Below are positions 7,881-16,322 of a stretch of 64,000 nt of DNA, piece after piece. The stretch covers positions 1,302,001 through 1,366,000 of the forward strand of contig CAWGEA010000003.1 of NCBI GenBank assembly GCA_963821495.1. The letters run 5' to 3'. The stretch comes from AC-32 sp963821495. Lineage in GTDB: Bacteria; Actinomycetota; Thermoleophilia; Gaiellales; Gaiellaceae. Positions within the stretch are counted from its first letter, which is position 1, and each line of letters opens with the position of its first letter. A model generated the notes under the pieces. That model saw nothing but the letters and a program-made list of their open reading frames with translations. It made no database searches and was not told where the DNA came from. A program made the position numbers and the translations under genes.

Positions 7881-9206
7881 GTGGTGGTCGAGGGTTGGTT
7901 CGACGAGCTTTCCGAGCTGCTGCACATTCCGAGCGTCAGCGCCGACGCCGCGCACGCAGGGGACGTGGAGCGCGCCGCCGAATGGCTCGCGGGGTTCGTG
8001 CGCGGGGCCGGCGGCTCGGCGGAGGTGGTCGCGACCTCGACGCAGCCGCTGATCCTCGGGGATCTGCCGGCCTCGAACGGCTCCGGGACGACCGTGCTCG
8101 TCTACGGGCACGTCGACGTGCAGCCGCCCGACCCGCTCGAGCTCTGGGAGTCCGACCCGTTCGCGCTCGAACAGCGAGGCGAGTGGCTCTACGGTCGCGG
8201 CGTCGTCGACGACAAGGGCCAGCTCTACATGCTGGCCAAGGCGGCCGCGGAGCTCGTCGCCGCGGGTGAGCTCCCCGTGAACGTGCGCTTCGCGTGCGAC
8301 GCGGAAGAGGAGACGGGCGGGCACCAGATCGTCGACTTCCTCGCGGCCGACGAGCGAGGCGCCGACGCGGCGGTGATCTTCGACAGCGGCATGACCACCC
8401 GCGGCGTGCCGGAGTTCGCGGTCGCGACGCGCGGCCTCGTCTACTTCCATCTCACGGTCCGCACCGGCGGGCGCGACCTGCACTCGGGCCTCTTCGGCGG
8501 CGTGGCGCTGAACGCGATGCACGCGCTCGTGCAGATCCTGTCGGCGGTGCAGCTGCGGGACGGCCGCCTGCCGGAGCCGCTGCGCGCGGGCATAGCGCCT
8601 CCGACCGACAAGGAGTGCGCGACGTGGGCCGAGCTCGTGCCCGGGAGCGCGATGCTGGACGAGGCGGAGGCGCGGCCGGTCGACCCGCAGGCCGCCGAGG
8701 AGTTCTACCTTCGCACGACCGCCGAGCCCGCGCTCGACGTGAACGGCATCTCGGGCGGCTCGCCGGGTTTGCAGAAGACGGTGCTGCCGGTCTTTGCGGA
8801 GGCGAACCTGTCGATCCGGCTCGCGCCGGGGCAGGACGTCGAGACGATCGCGGCTGCCGTCGAGCAGCTGCTGCGCGACGCGACCCCGGCAGGCGCGGAG
8901 CTGGAGCTGCAGCGTCTCTCGTCAGCGGCCGCGGGCCTCGTGCCGCCCGACGCGCCGGCCGTCCAGCTGGCGCAGGACGCGTTCGAGCACACGATGGGCC
9001 GCCGGCCGCTGCTCGTCCGCTCGGGCGGGACGCTGCCGATCGTGCCTGCGCTCGTCGAGAAGGGCATCCCGACGATCGTCACCGGCTTCGGCACCCCGGA
9101 GAGCAACATCCACTCGCCGAACGAGCGGCTGCTGGCCGAGTACCTGCCGCTCGGGATCGAGACGGCGAAGGAGCTCTACCGCAGGCTCGCGGCGCTAGAC
9201 GGGTAG
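7881..9206 (+). CDS. M20-family metallo-dipeptidase
   Basis: This is a 441-aa protein starting at GTG. The binuclear metal site is readable: His in VLVYGHVDVQP, the bridging Asp in GRGVVDDKGQ, the catalytic Glu pair in CDAEEETGG and Asp in VIFDSGM. A dimerisation (lid) domain with HSGLFGG occupies about 185-310. Length and motifs fit cytosolic dipeptidases of the CNDP/M20 type, which cut dipeptides or related amides. Its end overlaps the convergent HxlR gene by 12 bp. Substrate is not predictable. Confidence 0.88.
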   Translation: MVVEGWFDELSELLHIPSVSADAAHAGDVERAAEWLAGFVRGAGGSAEVVATSTQPLILGDLPASNGSGTTVLVYGHVDVQPPDPLELWESDPFALEQRGEWLYGRGVVDDKGQLYMLAKAAAELVAAGELPVNVRFACDAEEETGGHQIVDFLAADERGADAAVIFDSGMTTRGVPEFAVATRGLVYFHLTVRTGGRDLHSGLFGGVALNAMHALVQILSAVQLRDGRLPEPLRAGIAPPTDKECATWAELVPGSAMLDEAEARPVDPQAAEEFYLRTTAEPALDVNGISGGSPGLQKTVLPVFAEANLSIRLAPGQDVETIAAAVEQLLRDATPAGAELELQRLSSAAAGLVPPDAPAVQLAQDAFEHTMGRRPLLVRSGGTLPIVPALVEKGIPTIVTGFGTPESNIHSPNERLLAEYLPLGIETAKELYRRLAALDG

Positions 9207-9539
9207 CGCAGGCTCGCAGACGAGCCAGGTGTGCCCGAAGCGGCGCATCTCGTCGATGATCGGCAGCAGCGCCTCGCCCTTCTCGGTCAGCTCGTACTCG
9301 ACCCGCGGCGGCGACTCGGCGTAGCTGCGGCGGACGACGATCTGCTCCTGCTCGAGCGCACGCAGGCGCTCGGACAGCGTCCGTGGGCTGATGCCCTTGC
9401 AGGAGTGCTCGAGCTCGGTGAAGCGGCGCGGCCCCTCGGAGAGGTCGTGAACGAGCACGGCCGTCCACTTCGCCCCCAGGATCTCGGCGCACGCGGCCAC
9501 CGAGCACGTCGAGTCGTGGATCGGGTTCATCGTGCGCAT
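9195..9539 (-). CDS. HxlR-family winged-helix transcriptional regulator
   Basis: This is a 114-aa protein from ATG 9539 (a second ATG at 9530 is possible). The family pattern is clear: CSVAACAEILGAKWTAVLV at the start, FTELEHSCKGISPRTLSERLRAL for the recognition helix and VEYELTEKGEALLPII for the wing. HxlR proteins are dimeric redox- or aldehyde-responsive regulators that usually act on a neighbouring gene. The nearest divergent gene is the HD-like protein at 9589, 49 bp away. The frame is open further upstream, but no signal supports a longer protein. Confidence 0.88.
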   Translation of the reverse strand: MRTMNPIHDSTCSVAACAEILGAKWTAVLVHDLSEGPRRFTELEHSCKGISPRTLSERLRALEQEQIVVRRSYAESPPRVEYELTEKGEALLPIIDEMRRFGHTWLVCEPALPV

Positions 9540-9588
9540 CAGCTCAGATCGTAACGGGACACGCGCCGAACAAGTAGGGTCGAAAGCC

Positions 9589-10467
9589 GTGTCGCAGCTC
9601 GACAAGGAGATCCGCGAGCGGATCGACGAGCCCGCCTCGGCAGAGGCCGAGCGCGAAGCCCGACTCTCTCCCGCGGACGCCGTCGTGCAGATGCGGATCA
9701 ACGTGCCGGCGCAGCGCAGCCGCAAGCTGCGGACGCTGCTCGAGCGCGTCAACGCCGACGACGGGCTGAAGGCCTGGTGGCACGTCGCGAACGTGAACGC
9801 CGTCAAACGGCTCGGCATCAACGACCACTCCTGGGTGCACATCCAGATCGTGGCCAACATCGCGCTGCGGCTCCTGCGCATCCTGCACAAGCGCGGTGTC
9901 GAGCCCGCGATGGTCGCCGACTACAACCTGAAGCAGGAGGACGCGGAGGTGGTCGTGCTGCTCGGCGCGCTGCTGCACTGCGTCGGCATGGCGGTGCACC
10001 GCGACCGGCACGAGGACTGGAGCCTCTTCCTCGCCGAGCCGAAGGCGCGCGAGCTGCTGGCCGGGATCTACGAGGAGCCGGAGCTGACCGTCGTCGTCTC
10101 CGAGGTGCTGCAGGCGATCACGTCCCACCGCGAGTCCGGCCACCCGCTCACGCTCGAGGCCGGGATCGTCCGCGTCGCCGACGCGCTCGACATCGAGGAG
10201 GGGCGCTCGCGGATCCCGTTCGAGCGCGGACGCGTCTCGATCCACTCGATCTCGGCGGCGGCTATCGACGAGGTGATCATCTCCGAGGGCGACGAGTACC
10301 CGGTCTCGGTCGAGATCAAGATGAACAACTCGGCCGGCGTCTACCAGGTCGACGAGCTGCTGAAGTCGAAGCTGCACGGCTCCGGCCTCGAGCCGTACGT
10401 CGAGGTCGTGGCGCGCATCGAGAACGAGGCCGAGAAGAGCCTCGTCCCGATGTATCGCCTGGAGTAG
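9589..10467 (+). CDS. HD-superfamily-like protein with altered HD motif
   Basis: This is a 292-aa protein starting at GTG 9589. It has the helical plan of HD phosphohydrolases: His in DHSWVHIQIV, a central LLHCVGMAVHRDRHEDW and a distal Asp in VRVADALDIEEG. At the signature, residues 130-131 read His-Cys instead of His-Asp, so one metal ligand is changed. Phosphohydrolase activity is therefore doubtful, or the metal site differs. The C-terminal third (SVEIKMNNSAGVYQVDELL) looks like a small ligand-binding or dimerisation region. It ends 1 bp from the convergent cyclase gene. Confidence 0.7.
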   Translation: MSQLDKEIRERIDEPASAEAEREARLSPADAVVQMRINVPAQRSRKLRTLLERVNADDGLKAWWHVANVNAVKRLGINDHSWVHIQIVANIALRLLRILHKRGVEPAMVADYNLKQEDAEVVVLLGALLHCVGMAVHRDRHEDWSLFLAEPKARELLAGIYEEPELTVVVSEVLQAITSHRESGHPLTLEAGIVRVADALDIEEGRSRIPFERGRVSIHSISAAAIDEVIISEGDEYPVSVEIKMNNSAGVYQVDELLKSKLHGSGLEPYVEVVARIENEAEKSLVPMYRLE

Positions 10468-10468
10468 C

Positions 10469-13400
10469 TCAGCCGGCGACCGGCTCGGGCTCGCGCCCTT
10501 CCGGCGACGCCTGCCTCGCGCGCTCCAGCCACGGCGTCGCCTGCAGGCGCTCGAAGGTCTCGCGTGCCTCGGCGAGCAGCGGTGCGGCCTCGTCGGGGCG
10601 GTCCTGCGCGGCGAGCAACTCGCCGTGCTCGAGCCCCACGACGGCCAGCCAGAACGGCAGCCCGACCTCCGCGAAGAGTCGCTCCGCCGCCTCGAACCCG
10701 GCCTCGTCGCCGTCGAGGCGCGCGCGGAACCGGTGCGCCTGTGCGTCGAGGAACGGGGCCCGCATCCCCGCGGGCGCTCGCTCGACCGGCGCCATCAGCT
10801 CGCGGGCTCTGTCGTGCTCTCCCAGAACCAGCGCGGCCTCGAGCCCCGCGACGAAGGCTTGCTTGGCGGCCTGCTGCCCCCAGCCGAGCGTCTGCGTGGC
10901 TTCGATCGCGGCCTCCGCGTCGGCGAGCGCCTCGGGGAACCGCTTCTCGGCGAGGTTGAGCGACGACCTCGCGCTCAGGAAGCAGGACCGGTCCTGGACG
11001 TCGCTGGAGCCCTCGAGATGGGCGAAGAGCGAGAACACGTGCCGGGCCGCGTCGAGCCGGTCCCGGTGCAGGTGGATCTCGAGGATGGAGGTGAGCAGGC
11101 TCAGCAGCACGCCGCCGGACCGGGTCTGCTCCTCGGTCGGCTCCTCGATCCGATTGAGCGCTTCGTCCCAGCTGCCGAGCATGTAGAGGGGGTAGCTCGA
11201 CTCCGCGAGCACGGCCCATTCGTGCGGGCGATCACCGAGCTTGCGGGCGAGGGCCAGCGCCTGCTCGAGGTATGCGAGCGCCTCCGCGTAGCGATCGTCC
11301 CGGAAGGCGTTGTCCGAGAGGATGAAGTAGGAGACCTGCGCGTCCTCGGCGAGGTCGTTCTCGAGCGCGAGCTCCAGCCCTCGCTTCGAGATCGCCAGAG
11401 CCTCTTCGCTGTGCCCACGGCTCCAGGCGACGGCGGCCCTGCCTCGCAGGCCGACCACGAGCGGCTTCATGTACCGATGCGCCTCTGCGATGTCGAGCGC
11501 GAACTCCGAGCGCTCGGCAGCTCGCTCGAGGTTGCCGCTGAACCAGTACGTAAGCCCCAGGCGTCCCGCGAGCAGGGCGAGATCCTCGTCCGGTTCGTCT
11601 GCCGAGATGACGTCGAACGCCCGCTCCATCCGCGCCAGTGCCTCGTCGCGCCGACCGGTGAAGGCCAGGCTGTGGCCGAGAGCCCCGGCCGCGCGCGCGG
11701 CGGCATGGGTGTCCCCGTGCGCCTCGAAGAGCGCAATCGCCTCCTCGAACAGCTCACGGGCCGCCTCAGGGTCGGCCGACCGGGTCGCCATCTCCCCGGC
11801 GCGGTCGAGGAGGCTCGCCCGCTCCAGCGGCTCGTCGGCGAGCCCGCAGGCCTGCTCGAAGTAGCGCCTGGCCTCCTCCGCGGCGGCCAGGGACGCGGCA
11901 CGCTCGCCGGCGCGGGCGAGCGTCTCGCGGGCCTGCCGCTTGATCTCCGGCGCGTCCTCGGCGTCGGGCAGGGCCTCGTAGGCGTCGAGGTAGTGGGAGG
12001 CGATCACCTCGACGACCTCGTCCTGCTCGCCGGCGAAATCCGAGGCGAGGTACTCGGCGGCGGCGAGGTGCTTCGCCCGCCGCTCCCGCTTCGAGAGCGT
12101 CTGGTAGGCCACGTGCCTGACGAGGTCCTGGAGGAAGCCGTACTGCCCGTGCTCGGGCGAGCGGGCATCGGCCTGGACGCCGAGCACCTCCTTGCGCACG
12201 AGCGAGGCGAGCAGCGGCTCGAGCTGCGACTCGTCGAGGCCCGACAGTGCGCCGAGCGCGGGCTTGGCGAACGTCTTGCCGAGCACGGCCGCGGCCTGGA
12301 GCACCCGGCGCTCGTCCGGTGAGAGGCCGTCGAGCCGGGCCGCGATCAGCGCGTGCAGCGTCTCCGGCACCTCGAGCGCCTCGATCTCCCCGTCGAGGCG
12401 GTACGTCGTGCCCTCCTGGACGAGCAGGCCCCGGTCGAGCAGCATCCGCACCGTCTCGACCGCGTACAGCGGCACGCCCTCGGCCCGTGCGAGCACCTGG
12501 TCGCGAAGCCCTTGCGGGAGGCCCGGGACGAGGCCGGTCAACAGCTCCTCCATCGCCGCGGGCGAGAGCGGCTCGAGGTAGAGCGACGTGAAGCTCCGCT
12601 GCCCGGCTCCCCACGTGGGGCGACGCTCGAGCAGCTCCGGCCGCGCGAGGGTGACCACGAACAGGGGGTGGCTGCGCGACCAGTCGAGCAGGTACTCGAC
12701 GAAGTCGAGCAGGCTCGCGTCGGCCCACTGCATGTCCTCGAAGGCGAGCACCGTCGGGTAGCCGTCGGCCAGCCGCTCGAAGAAGAGGCGCCAGGCGGCG
12801 AACAGGTCGTGTTTGTCACTCGCCTGGTGCTCGGCCAGGCCGAGCAGGTGCGCGAGCCGCGGCTCGACGAAGGCCCGCTCCTCGGCGTCGAGGATGTGCT
12901 CGTCGAGCGTCGCGCCGAGCTTCGCCGCAGCAGAGGCGGTCTCTTCCTCCTCCGAGATCCGGCAGCGCATGCGCACCATGTCCGCGAGGGCCCAGTAGGT
13001 GACGCCCTCGCCGTAGGGCAGACAGCGGCCGCGGTGCCAGTAGACCGTCTCCGCGATGCCGTCGAAGTACTTGTAGAACTCCCACGCGAGCCGGGACTTG
13101 CCGATTCCGCCGATCCCGGTGACGGAGACGAGATGGGCCTTTCGCTCCTCCGCGCAGCTGTGGAACAGATCCTTGATCTGGCGCAGCTCGCGGTCGCGCC
13201 CGACGAAGGGGGCCTCGAGCCCCTCCGACTTGAGCGCGCCGCGCAGGCCCGAGACGACCCGGCGCGCCTGCCAGAGCGGCACGAGCCCCTCCTTGCCCTT
13301 CAGCTCGAACGACCCCGCCGGCTCGTAGACGACCGTCCGCTCGGTGGCCCGGCGCGTTGCGTCTCCGACGTAGACGCTGCCGGGTTCGGCCCGAGACTGC

Positions 13401-13990
13401 ACCCGCGAGGCGGTATTGACGAGGTCGCCCGCGACCATGCCCTCGCCCTCGGCCCCGAGCGTGACCGCCGCTTCCCCCGTGAGAACCCCGGCTCTGGCCC
13501 GCAGCTCCTCCTCGCCGACCTCCTGCCCGAGGGCCGACACGGCCGCGACCAGGTCGAGCCCCGCGCGAACCGCCCGTTCGGCGTCGTCCTCGGTCGCGGT
13601 GGGCGTCCCCCAGACGGCCATCACCGCGTCGCCGATGAACTTCTCGACCGTCCCGCCGTAGAGGGAGATGATCCTCCGGGACGTATCGAAGTAGCGGGAG
13701 AGGAGCTCCCGCACCTGCTCGGCGTCCTTCTGCTCCGAGAGCGTCGTGAAGCCGACGAGGTCGGCGAACAGCACCGAGACGAGCCGCCGCTCCGCGGCCG
13801 GAGCATCGTGGTCGGCCTGTGGCGCCGCCTCGGCCTCGGCCGTCAGCGACGAGCCACATTCGCCGCAGAAGCGCTCGCCGACCTCGTTCGCCGTCCCGCA
13901 GGCCGGGCAGAGAGCGGCCAGCGGGCGCCCACACTCGGCGCAGAACTTCCGGCCCTCCCGGTTCTCGCTTCCGCAGCTTGCACAGTTCAT
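10469..13990 (-). CDS. Class III adenylate cyclase - AAA/NB-ARC-like ATPase - TPR regulator with double zinc ribbon
   Basis: This is a 1173-aa protein from ATG 13990 (MNCASCGSE). Two zinc ribbons come first (Cys 3, 6, 17, 20 and 28, 31, 42, 45). The class III cyclase domain (about 68-250) has both metal Asp (D77 in LFADLVGF and Asp in KFIGDAVMAV), the purine-selecting Lys (EKF) and Asp (GDLVN), and the transition-state Asn/Arg (VNTASRV), so ATP cyclase activity is plausible. An ATPase module has a Walker A GIGGIGKSRLAW near 290 and a Walker B-like VLAFEDMQWAD. The last 600 residues are TPR-like. Such proteins are large STAND-type signal integrators. It is divergent from arsR. Confidence 0.85.
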   Translation of the reverse strand: MNCASCGSENREGRKFCAECGRPLAALCPACGTANEVGERFCGECGSSLTAEAEAAPQADHDAPAAERRLVSVLFADLVGFTTLSEQKDAEQVRELLSRYFDTSRRIISLYGGTVEKFIGDAVMAVWGTPTATEDDAERAVRAGLDLVAAVSALGQEVGEEELRARAGVLTGEAAVTLGAEGEGMVAGDLVNTASRVQSRAEPGSVYVGDATRRATERTVVYEPAGSFELKGKEGLVPLWQARRVVSGLRGALKSEGLEAPFVGRDRELRQIKDLFHSCAEERKAHLVSVTGIGGIGKSRLAWEFYKYFDGIAETVYWHRGRCLPYGEGVTYWALADMVRMRCRISEEEETASAAAKLGATLDEHILDAEERAFVEPRLAHLLGLAEHQASDKHDLFAAWRLFFERLADGYPTVLAFEDMQWADASLLDFVEYLLDWSRSHPLFVVTLARPELLERRPTWGAGQRSFTSLYLEPLSPAAMEELLTGLVPGLPQGLRDQVLARAEGVPLYAVETVRMLLDRGLLVQEGTTYRLDGEIEALEVPETLHALIAARLDGLSPDERRVLQAAAVLGKTFAKPALGALSGLDESQLEPLLASLVRKEVLGVQADARSPEHGQYGFLQDLVRHVAYQTLSKRERRAKHLAAAEYLASDFAGEQDEVVEVIASHYLDAYEALPDAEDAPEIKRQARETLARAGERAASLAAAEEARRYFEQACGLADEPLERASLLDRAGEMATRSADPEAARELFEEAIALFEAHGDTHAAARAAGALGHSLAFTGRRDEALARMERAFDVISADEPDEDLALLAGRLGLTYWFSGNLERAAERSEFALDIAEAHRYMKPLVVGLRGRAAVAWSRGHSEEALAISKRGLELALENDLAEDAQVSYFILSDNAFRDDRYAEALAYLEQALALARKLGDRPHEWAVLAESSYPLYMLGSWDEALNRIEEPTEEQTRSGGVLLSLLTSILEIHLHRDRLDAARHVFSLFAHLEGSSDVQDRSCFLSARSSLNLAEKRFPEALADAEAAIEATQTLGWGQQAAKQAFVAGLEAALVLGEHDRARELMAPVERAPAGMRAPFLDAQAHRFRARLDGDEAGFEAAERLFAEVGLPFWLAVVGLEHGELLAAQDRPDEAAPLLAEARETFERLQATPWLERARQASPEGREPEPVAG

Positions 13991-14043
13991 GGCGACCCGA
14001 CCAAGCTTGGCAGCAGCCAGGGCCTTCGGCAACGGTCTGGCGC

Positions 14044-14071
14044 TTGACATATCGATGCATATCGATATGAT
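14044..14071 (+). promoter_or_regulatory. arsR promoter, near-consensus, predicted leaderless
   Basis: TTGACA (14044-14049) and TATGAT (14066-14071) are separated by 16 bp, an excellent housekeeping-sigma promoter. The expected start site, 6-8 bp after the -10 box, falls at about 14078, which is the A of the arsR ATG. No ribosome site precedes that ATG. The transcript is therefore probably leaderless, which is common in Actinobacteria. Confidence 0.75.
14048..14069. promoter_or_regulatory. ArsR operator candidate (inverted repeat)
   Basis: Nine-base arms CATATCGAT and ATCGATATG flank a GCAT centre. The repeat fills the spacer between the -35 and -10 boxes of the arsR promoter and overlaps both. 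ArsR/SmtB repressors bind AT-rich imperfect inverted repeats of this kind, so autorepression is expected. The tract stands out strongly from the GC-rich surroundings. Confidence 0.72.
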
Positions 14072-14077
14072 GCTCAC

Positions 14078-14422
14078 ATGGAAACCACGCTGCCGGTCAT
14101 CCAGTGCTGCCGGCCGCTCGCGGCCGACGCGCTCGACCAGGACGAGGCCGAGGCGACCTCCCAGCTGTTCAAGGCGCTCGCAGATCCCGCGCGCGTGCGG
14201 ATCGTCAACCGCCTCGCACAGAGCGAGGAGCCGGTGTGTGCGTGCGACCTGCCGTCGTTCCTCGGGCTCAGCCAGCCGACGGTCAGCCATCACCTCTCGA
14301 AGCTCACGCGCGCCGGCCTCGTCAACCGCGAGCAGCGCGGCAAGTGGGCCTACTTCTCACTCGACCCGCAGGCTGCCGCGCGGCTGACCGGGATCGTTCG
14401 ACTCCAGGAGGTCGTCACATGA
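14078..14422 (+). CDS. arsR: ArsR/SmtB-family arsenic-responsive repressor
   Basis: This is a 114-aa protein. The winged helix includes QLFKALADPARVRIVNRL, the recognition helix LGLSQPTVSHHLSKL and the wing GKWAYFSLD. The metalloid site is suggested by VCACDL, with two cysteines at the start of helix alpha3 in the ELCVCDL position of ArsR proteins, plus an N-terminal Cys pair (IQCCRPL). Arsenite binding should release the operator upstream. The gene starts at the predicted transcription start and overlaps arsM by 4 bp (ATGA), so the three ars genes form one operon. Confidence 0.9.
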   Translation: METTLPVIQCCRPLAADALDQDEAEATSQLFKALADPARVRIVNRLAQSEEPVCACDLPSFLGLSQPTVSHHLSKLTRAGLVNREQRGKWAYFSLDPQAAARLTGIVRLQEVVT

Positions 14423-15219
14423 GCACCGACACCACCGACACGTTGCGCGAGCAGGTGCGCGAGCGCTACGCCGAGGCCGCGCGCGCGGTGACCGGCGGGA
14501 GCTGCGGAAGCGGCTCCTGCTGCGAGGGCGCCTCTGCCGACTTCGGCGAGTCGCTGTACACCTCCGAGCAGCGCGGCGAGCTCCCCGACGCGGCAGCGCT
14601 CGCGTCGCTCGGCTGCGGCAACCCGACCGCCGTCGCCGACCTGCGTGAGGGCGAGGTCGTGCTCGACCTCGGCTCCGGCGGCGGGATCGACGTCATCCTC
14701 TCCGCGAAGCGCGTCGGGCCGGCCGGCGTCGCCTACGGGCTCGACATGACCGACGAGATGCTCGCGCTCGCGCAGCAGAACGCGCGCGAGGCCGGCGTCT
14801 CGAACGTGCACTTCCTCAAGGCCGAGATCGAGCGGATCCCGCTCCCGGCTGCCTCGGTCGACGTGGTGATCTCGAACTGCGTGATCAACCTTTCGACGGA
14901 CAAGGCGGCCGTGCTGACCGAGACGGCGCGCGTGCTGCGGCCCGGCGGCCGGCTCGGGATCAGCGACGTGGTGGCCGAGGACCGGCTTGCGCCTGCCGAG
15001 CGCGCGGAGCGCGGAAGCCACGTCGGCTGCATCGCAGGTGCGCTCTCGCGGGGCGAGTACGTCGCGGGTCTCGAGGCCGCCGGCTTCGAGAACGTGAGTG
15101 TCGATTTCACGCACGAGGTCGCCGACGGGATGCACGGCGCGATCGTCAAGGCGGTCAGGTCGGGGGACGAGCACACGCTGCCGGTCGTCGTGCCCGCTGC
15201 CGGCGCCGGCTGCTGCTAG
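14419..15219 (+). CDS. arsM: Arsenite S-adenosylmethyltransferase
   Basis: This is a 266-aa protein. The SAM-binding motif is VVLDLGSGGGIDVILSAKRV, followed by YGLDMTDEM and ISNCVINLSTDKAAVL, which is the ArsM-specific region with the catalytic Cys. Other cysteines are in the N-terminal GSCGSGSCCEG and in HVGCIAG. ArsM methylates As(III) stepwise to mono-, di- and trimethylarsenicals, which are volatile or exported. The C-terminus ends in Cys-Cys. It sits between arsR (4-bp overlap) and arsC (1-bp overlap). Confidence 0.92.
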   Translation: MSTDTTDTLREQVRERYAEAARAVTGGSCGSGSCCEGASADFGESLYTSEQRGELPDAAALASLGCGNPTAVADLREGEVVLDLGSGGGIDVILSAKRVGPAGVAYGLDMTDEMLALAQQNAREAGVSNVHFLKAEIERIPLPAASVDVVISNCVINLSTDKAAVLTETARVLRPGGRLGISDVVAEDRLAPAERAERGSHVGCIAGALSRGEYVAGLEAAGFENVSVDFTHEVADGMHGAIVKAVRSGDEHTLPVVVPAAGAGCC

Positions 15220-15611
15220 TGAACGTCCTCTTCGTCTGCGTCGGGAACGCCGGCCGGAGCGTGATCGCGCAGCGCCTGTTCGAGCGGGCCGCACATGGCG
15301 CGCACGAGGCACGCTCGGCCGGGAGCGAGCCCGGCGAGGCGACGCACCCGCAGGTGATCGAGGCGCTGCGCGAGGTCGGGATCGACGCGAGCGACCACGT
15401 GCCGCGCAAGCTCGACGCAGAGGCGCTCGCGTGGGCGGACGTCGCCGTCTCGACGTGCAGCGAGGAAGTGTGCCCGGTCACTCCGGGCGTACGCCGGATC
15501 GGCTGGGTCTTCCCCGACCCGAAGGCCCTCCCCCTCGAGCAGGTGCGCGAGATCCGGGACGAGATCGAGCAGGCGGTCGAGGAGCTCATGCGCGAGCTCG
15601 ACGCCGCCTAG
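15219..15611 (+). CDS. arsC: Arsenate reductase, LMW-phosphatase-like
   Basis: This is a 130-aa protein from GTG 15219, which shares one base with the arsM stop. The phosphatase-type P-loop is VCVGNAGRS (CX5R). A second Cys pair, STCSEEVCP, supplies the relay cysteines used by thioredoxin-coupled ArsC. It reduces As(V) to As(III), the substrate of ArsM. It ends 1 bp before the convergent response regulator. Without an efflux gene nearby, arsenite made here appears to be handled by methylation. Confidence 0.88.
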   Translation: MNVLFVCVGNAGRSVIAQRLFERAAHGAHEARSAGSEPGEATHPQVIEALREVGIDASDHVPRKLDAEALAWADVAVSTCSEEVCPVTPGVRRIGWVFPDPKALPLEQVREIRDEIEQAVEELMRELDAA

Positions 15612-16307
15612 CTATTTCGGGACGGGTTCGAGGCTGTAGCCGACGCCGTAGCGGGTCTGGATGAACGTGTGCCGCAGCGCTCGGGCATCGATTTTCTCGC
15701 GCAACCGGCGGACGCAGACGTCGACCGTGCGATCGCGGTGGGTGGCGCGGCGGCCCCAGATCCGCTGCAGCAGCTCGTCGCGGCTGGCGACACGGCCGCG
15801 GTCCTGGGCCAGCGTGTAGAGGAGGCGGAACTCCGTCGGCGTCAGCTCGGCGTCCTCGCCGTCGACGAACGCCCGCACCGAGCGCGGGTCGATGCGCAGC
15901 TCCTCGATCACCACCTCCTCGCCGCGGTCCTCCTGTACCCCGCGCACGCCGCGGCGCGCCGCGGCCTGGACACGGGCGACGAGCTCCTTCATCGAGAACG
16001 GCTTGACGAGGTAGTCGTCGGCCCCGATCTGCAGCGCGTGCACGCGGTCGTGCTCGGTGCCGCGGGCGCTGACGACGAGGATCGGCGTGCCGATGCCCTC
16101 GGCGCGCGCCTGCTCGATCAGCGCCCACCCGTCGAGGCCGGGCAGCATCAGGTCGAGCACGAGCACGTCCGGCCGCTCGTAGCGCAGCCGCGCGAGCCCG
16201 ACCTCGCCTGCGCCGACGCGCACCGGGTCGAGCCCGGCCGCGTCGAGGTGCTGCGCCATGCCCTCGGCGATCGTGTCGTCGTCTTCGACGATCAAAACCT
16301 TGGTCAC
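15612..16307 (-). CDS. OmpR/PhoB-family response regulator
   Basis: This is a 231-aa protein from GTG 16307. The receiver domain has the acidic pocket VEDDD, the phosphoacceptor Asp in VLVLDLMLPG (about residue 51), Ser in VVSARG and Lys in DDYLVKPFS. A C-terminal winged helix follows, with ELTPTEFRLLYTLAQ and DRTVDVCVRRLREKI. Its position beside a histidine kinase and pst genes suggests a PhoP/PhoB role binding 11-bp repeats such as that at 18129-18150; this is inference. Its start is 15 bp from the divergent kinase start. Confidence 0.88.
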   Translation of the reverse strand: MTKVLIVEDDDTIAEGMAQHLDAAGLDPVRVGAGEVGLARLRYERPDVLVLDLMLPGLDGWALIEQARAEGIGTPILVVSARGTEHDRVHALQIGADDYLVKPFSMKELVARVQAAARRGVRGVQEDRGEEVVIEELRIDPRSVRAFVDGEDAELTPTEFRLLYTLAQDRGRVASRDELLQRIWGRRATHRDRTVDVCVRRLREKIDARALRHTFIQTRYGVGYSLEPVPK

Positions 16308-16322
16308 GCCATACTCACCCTA

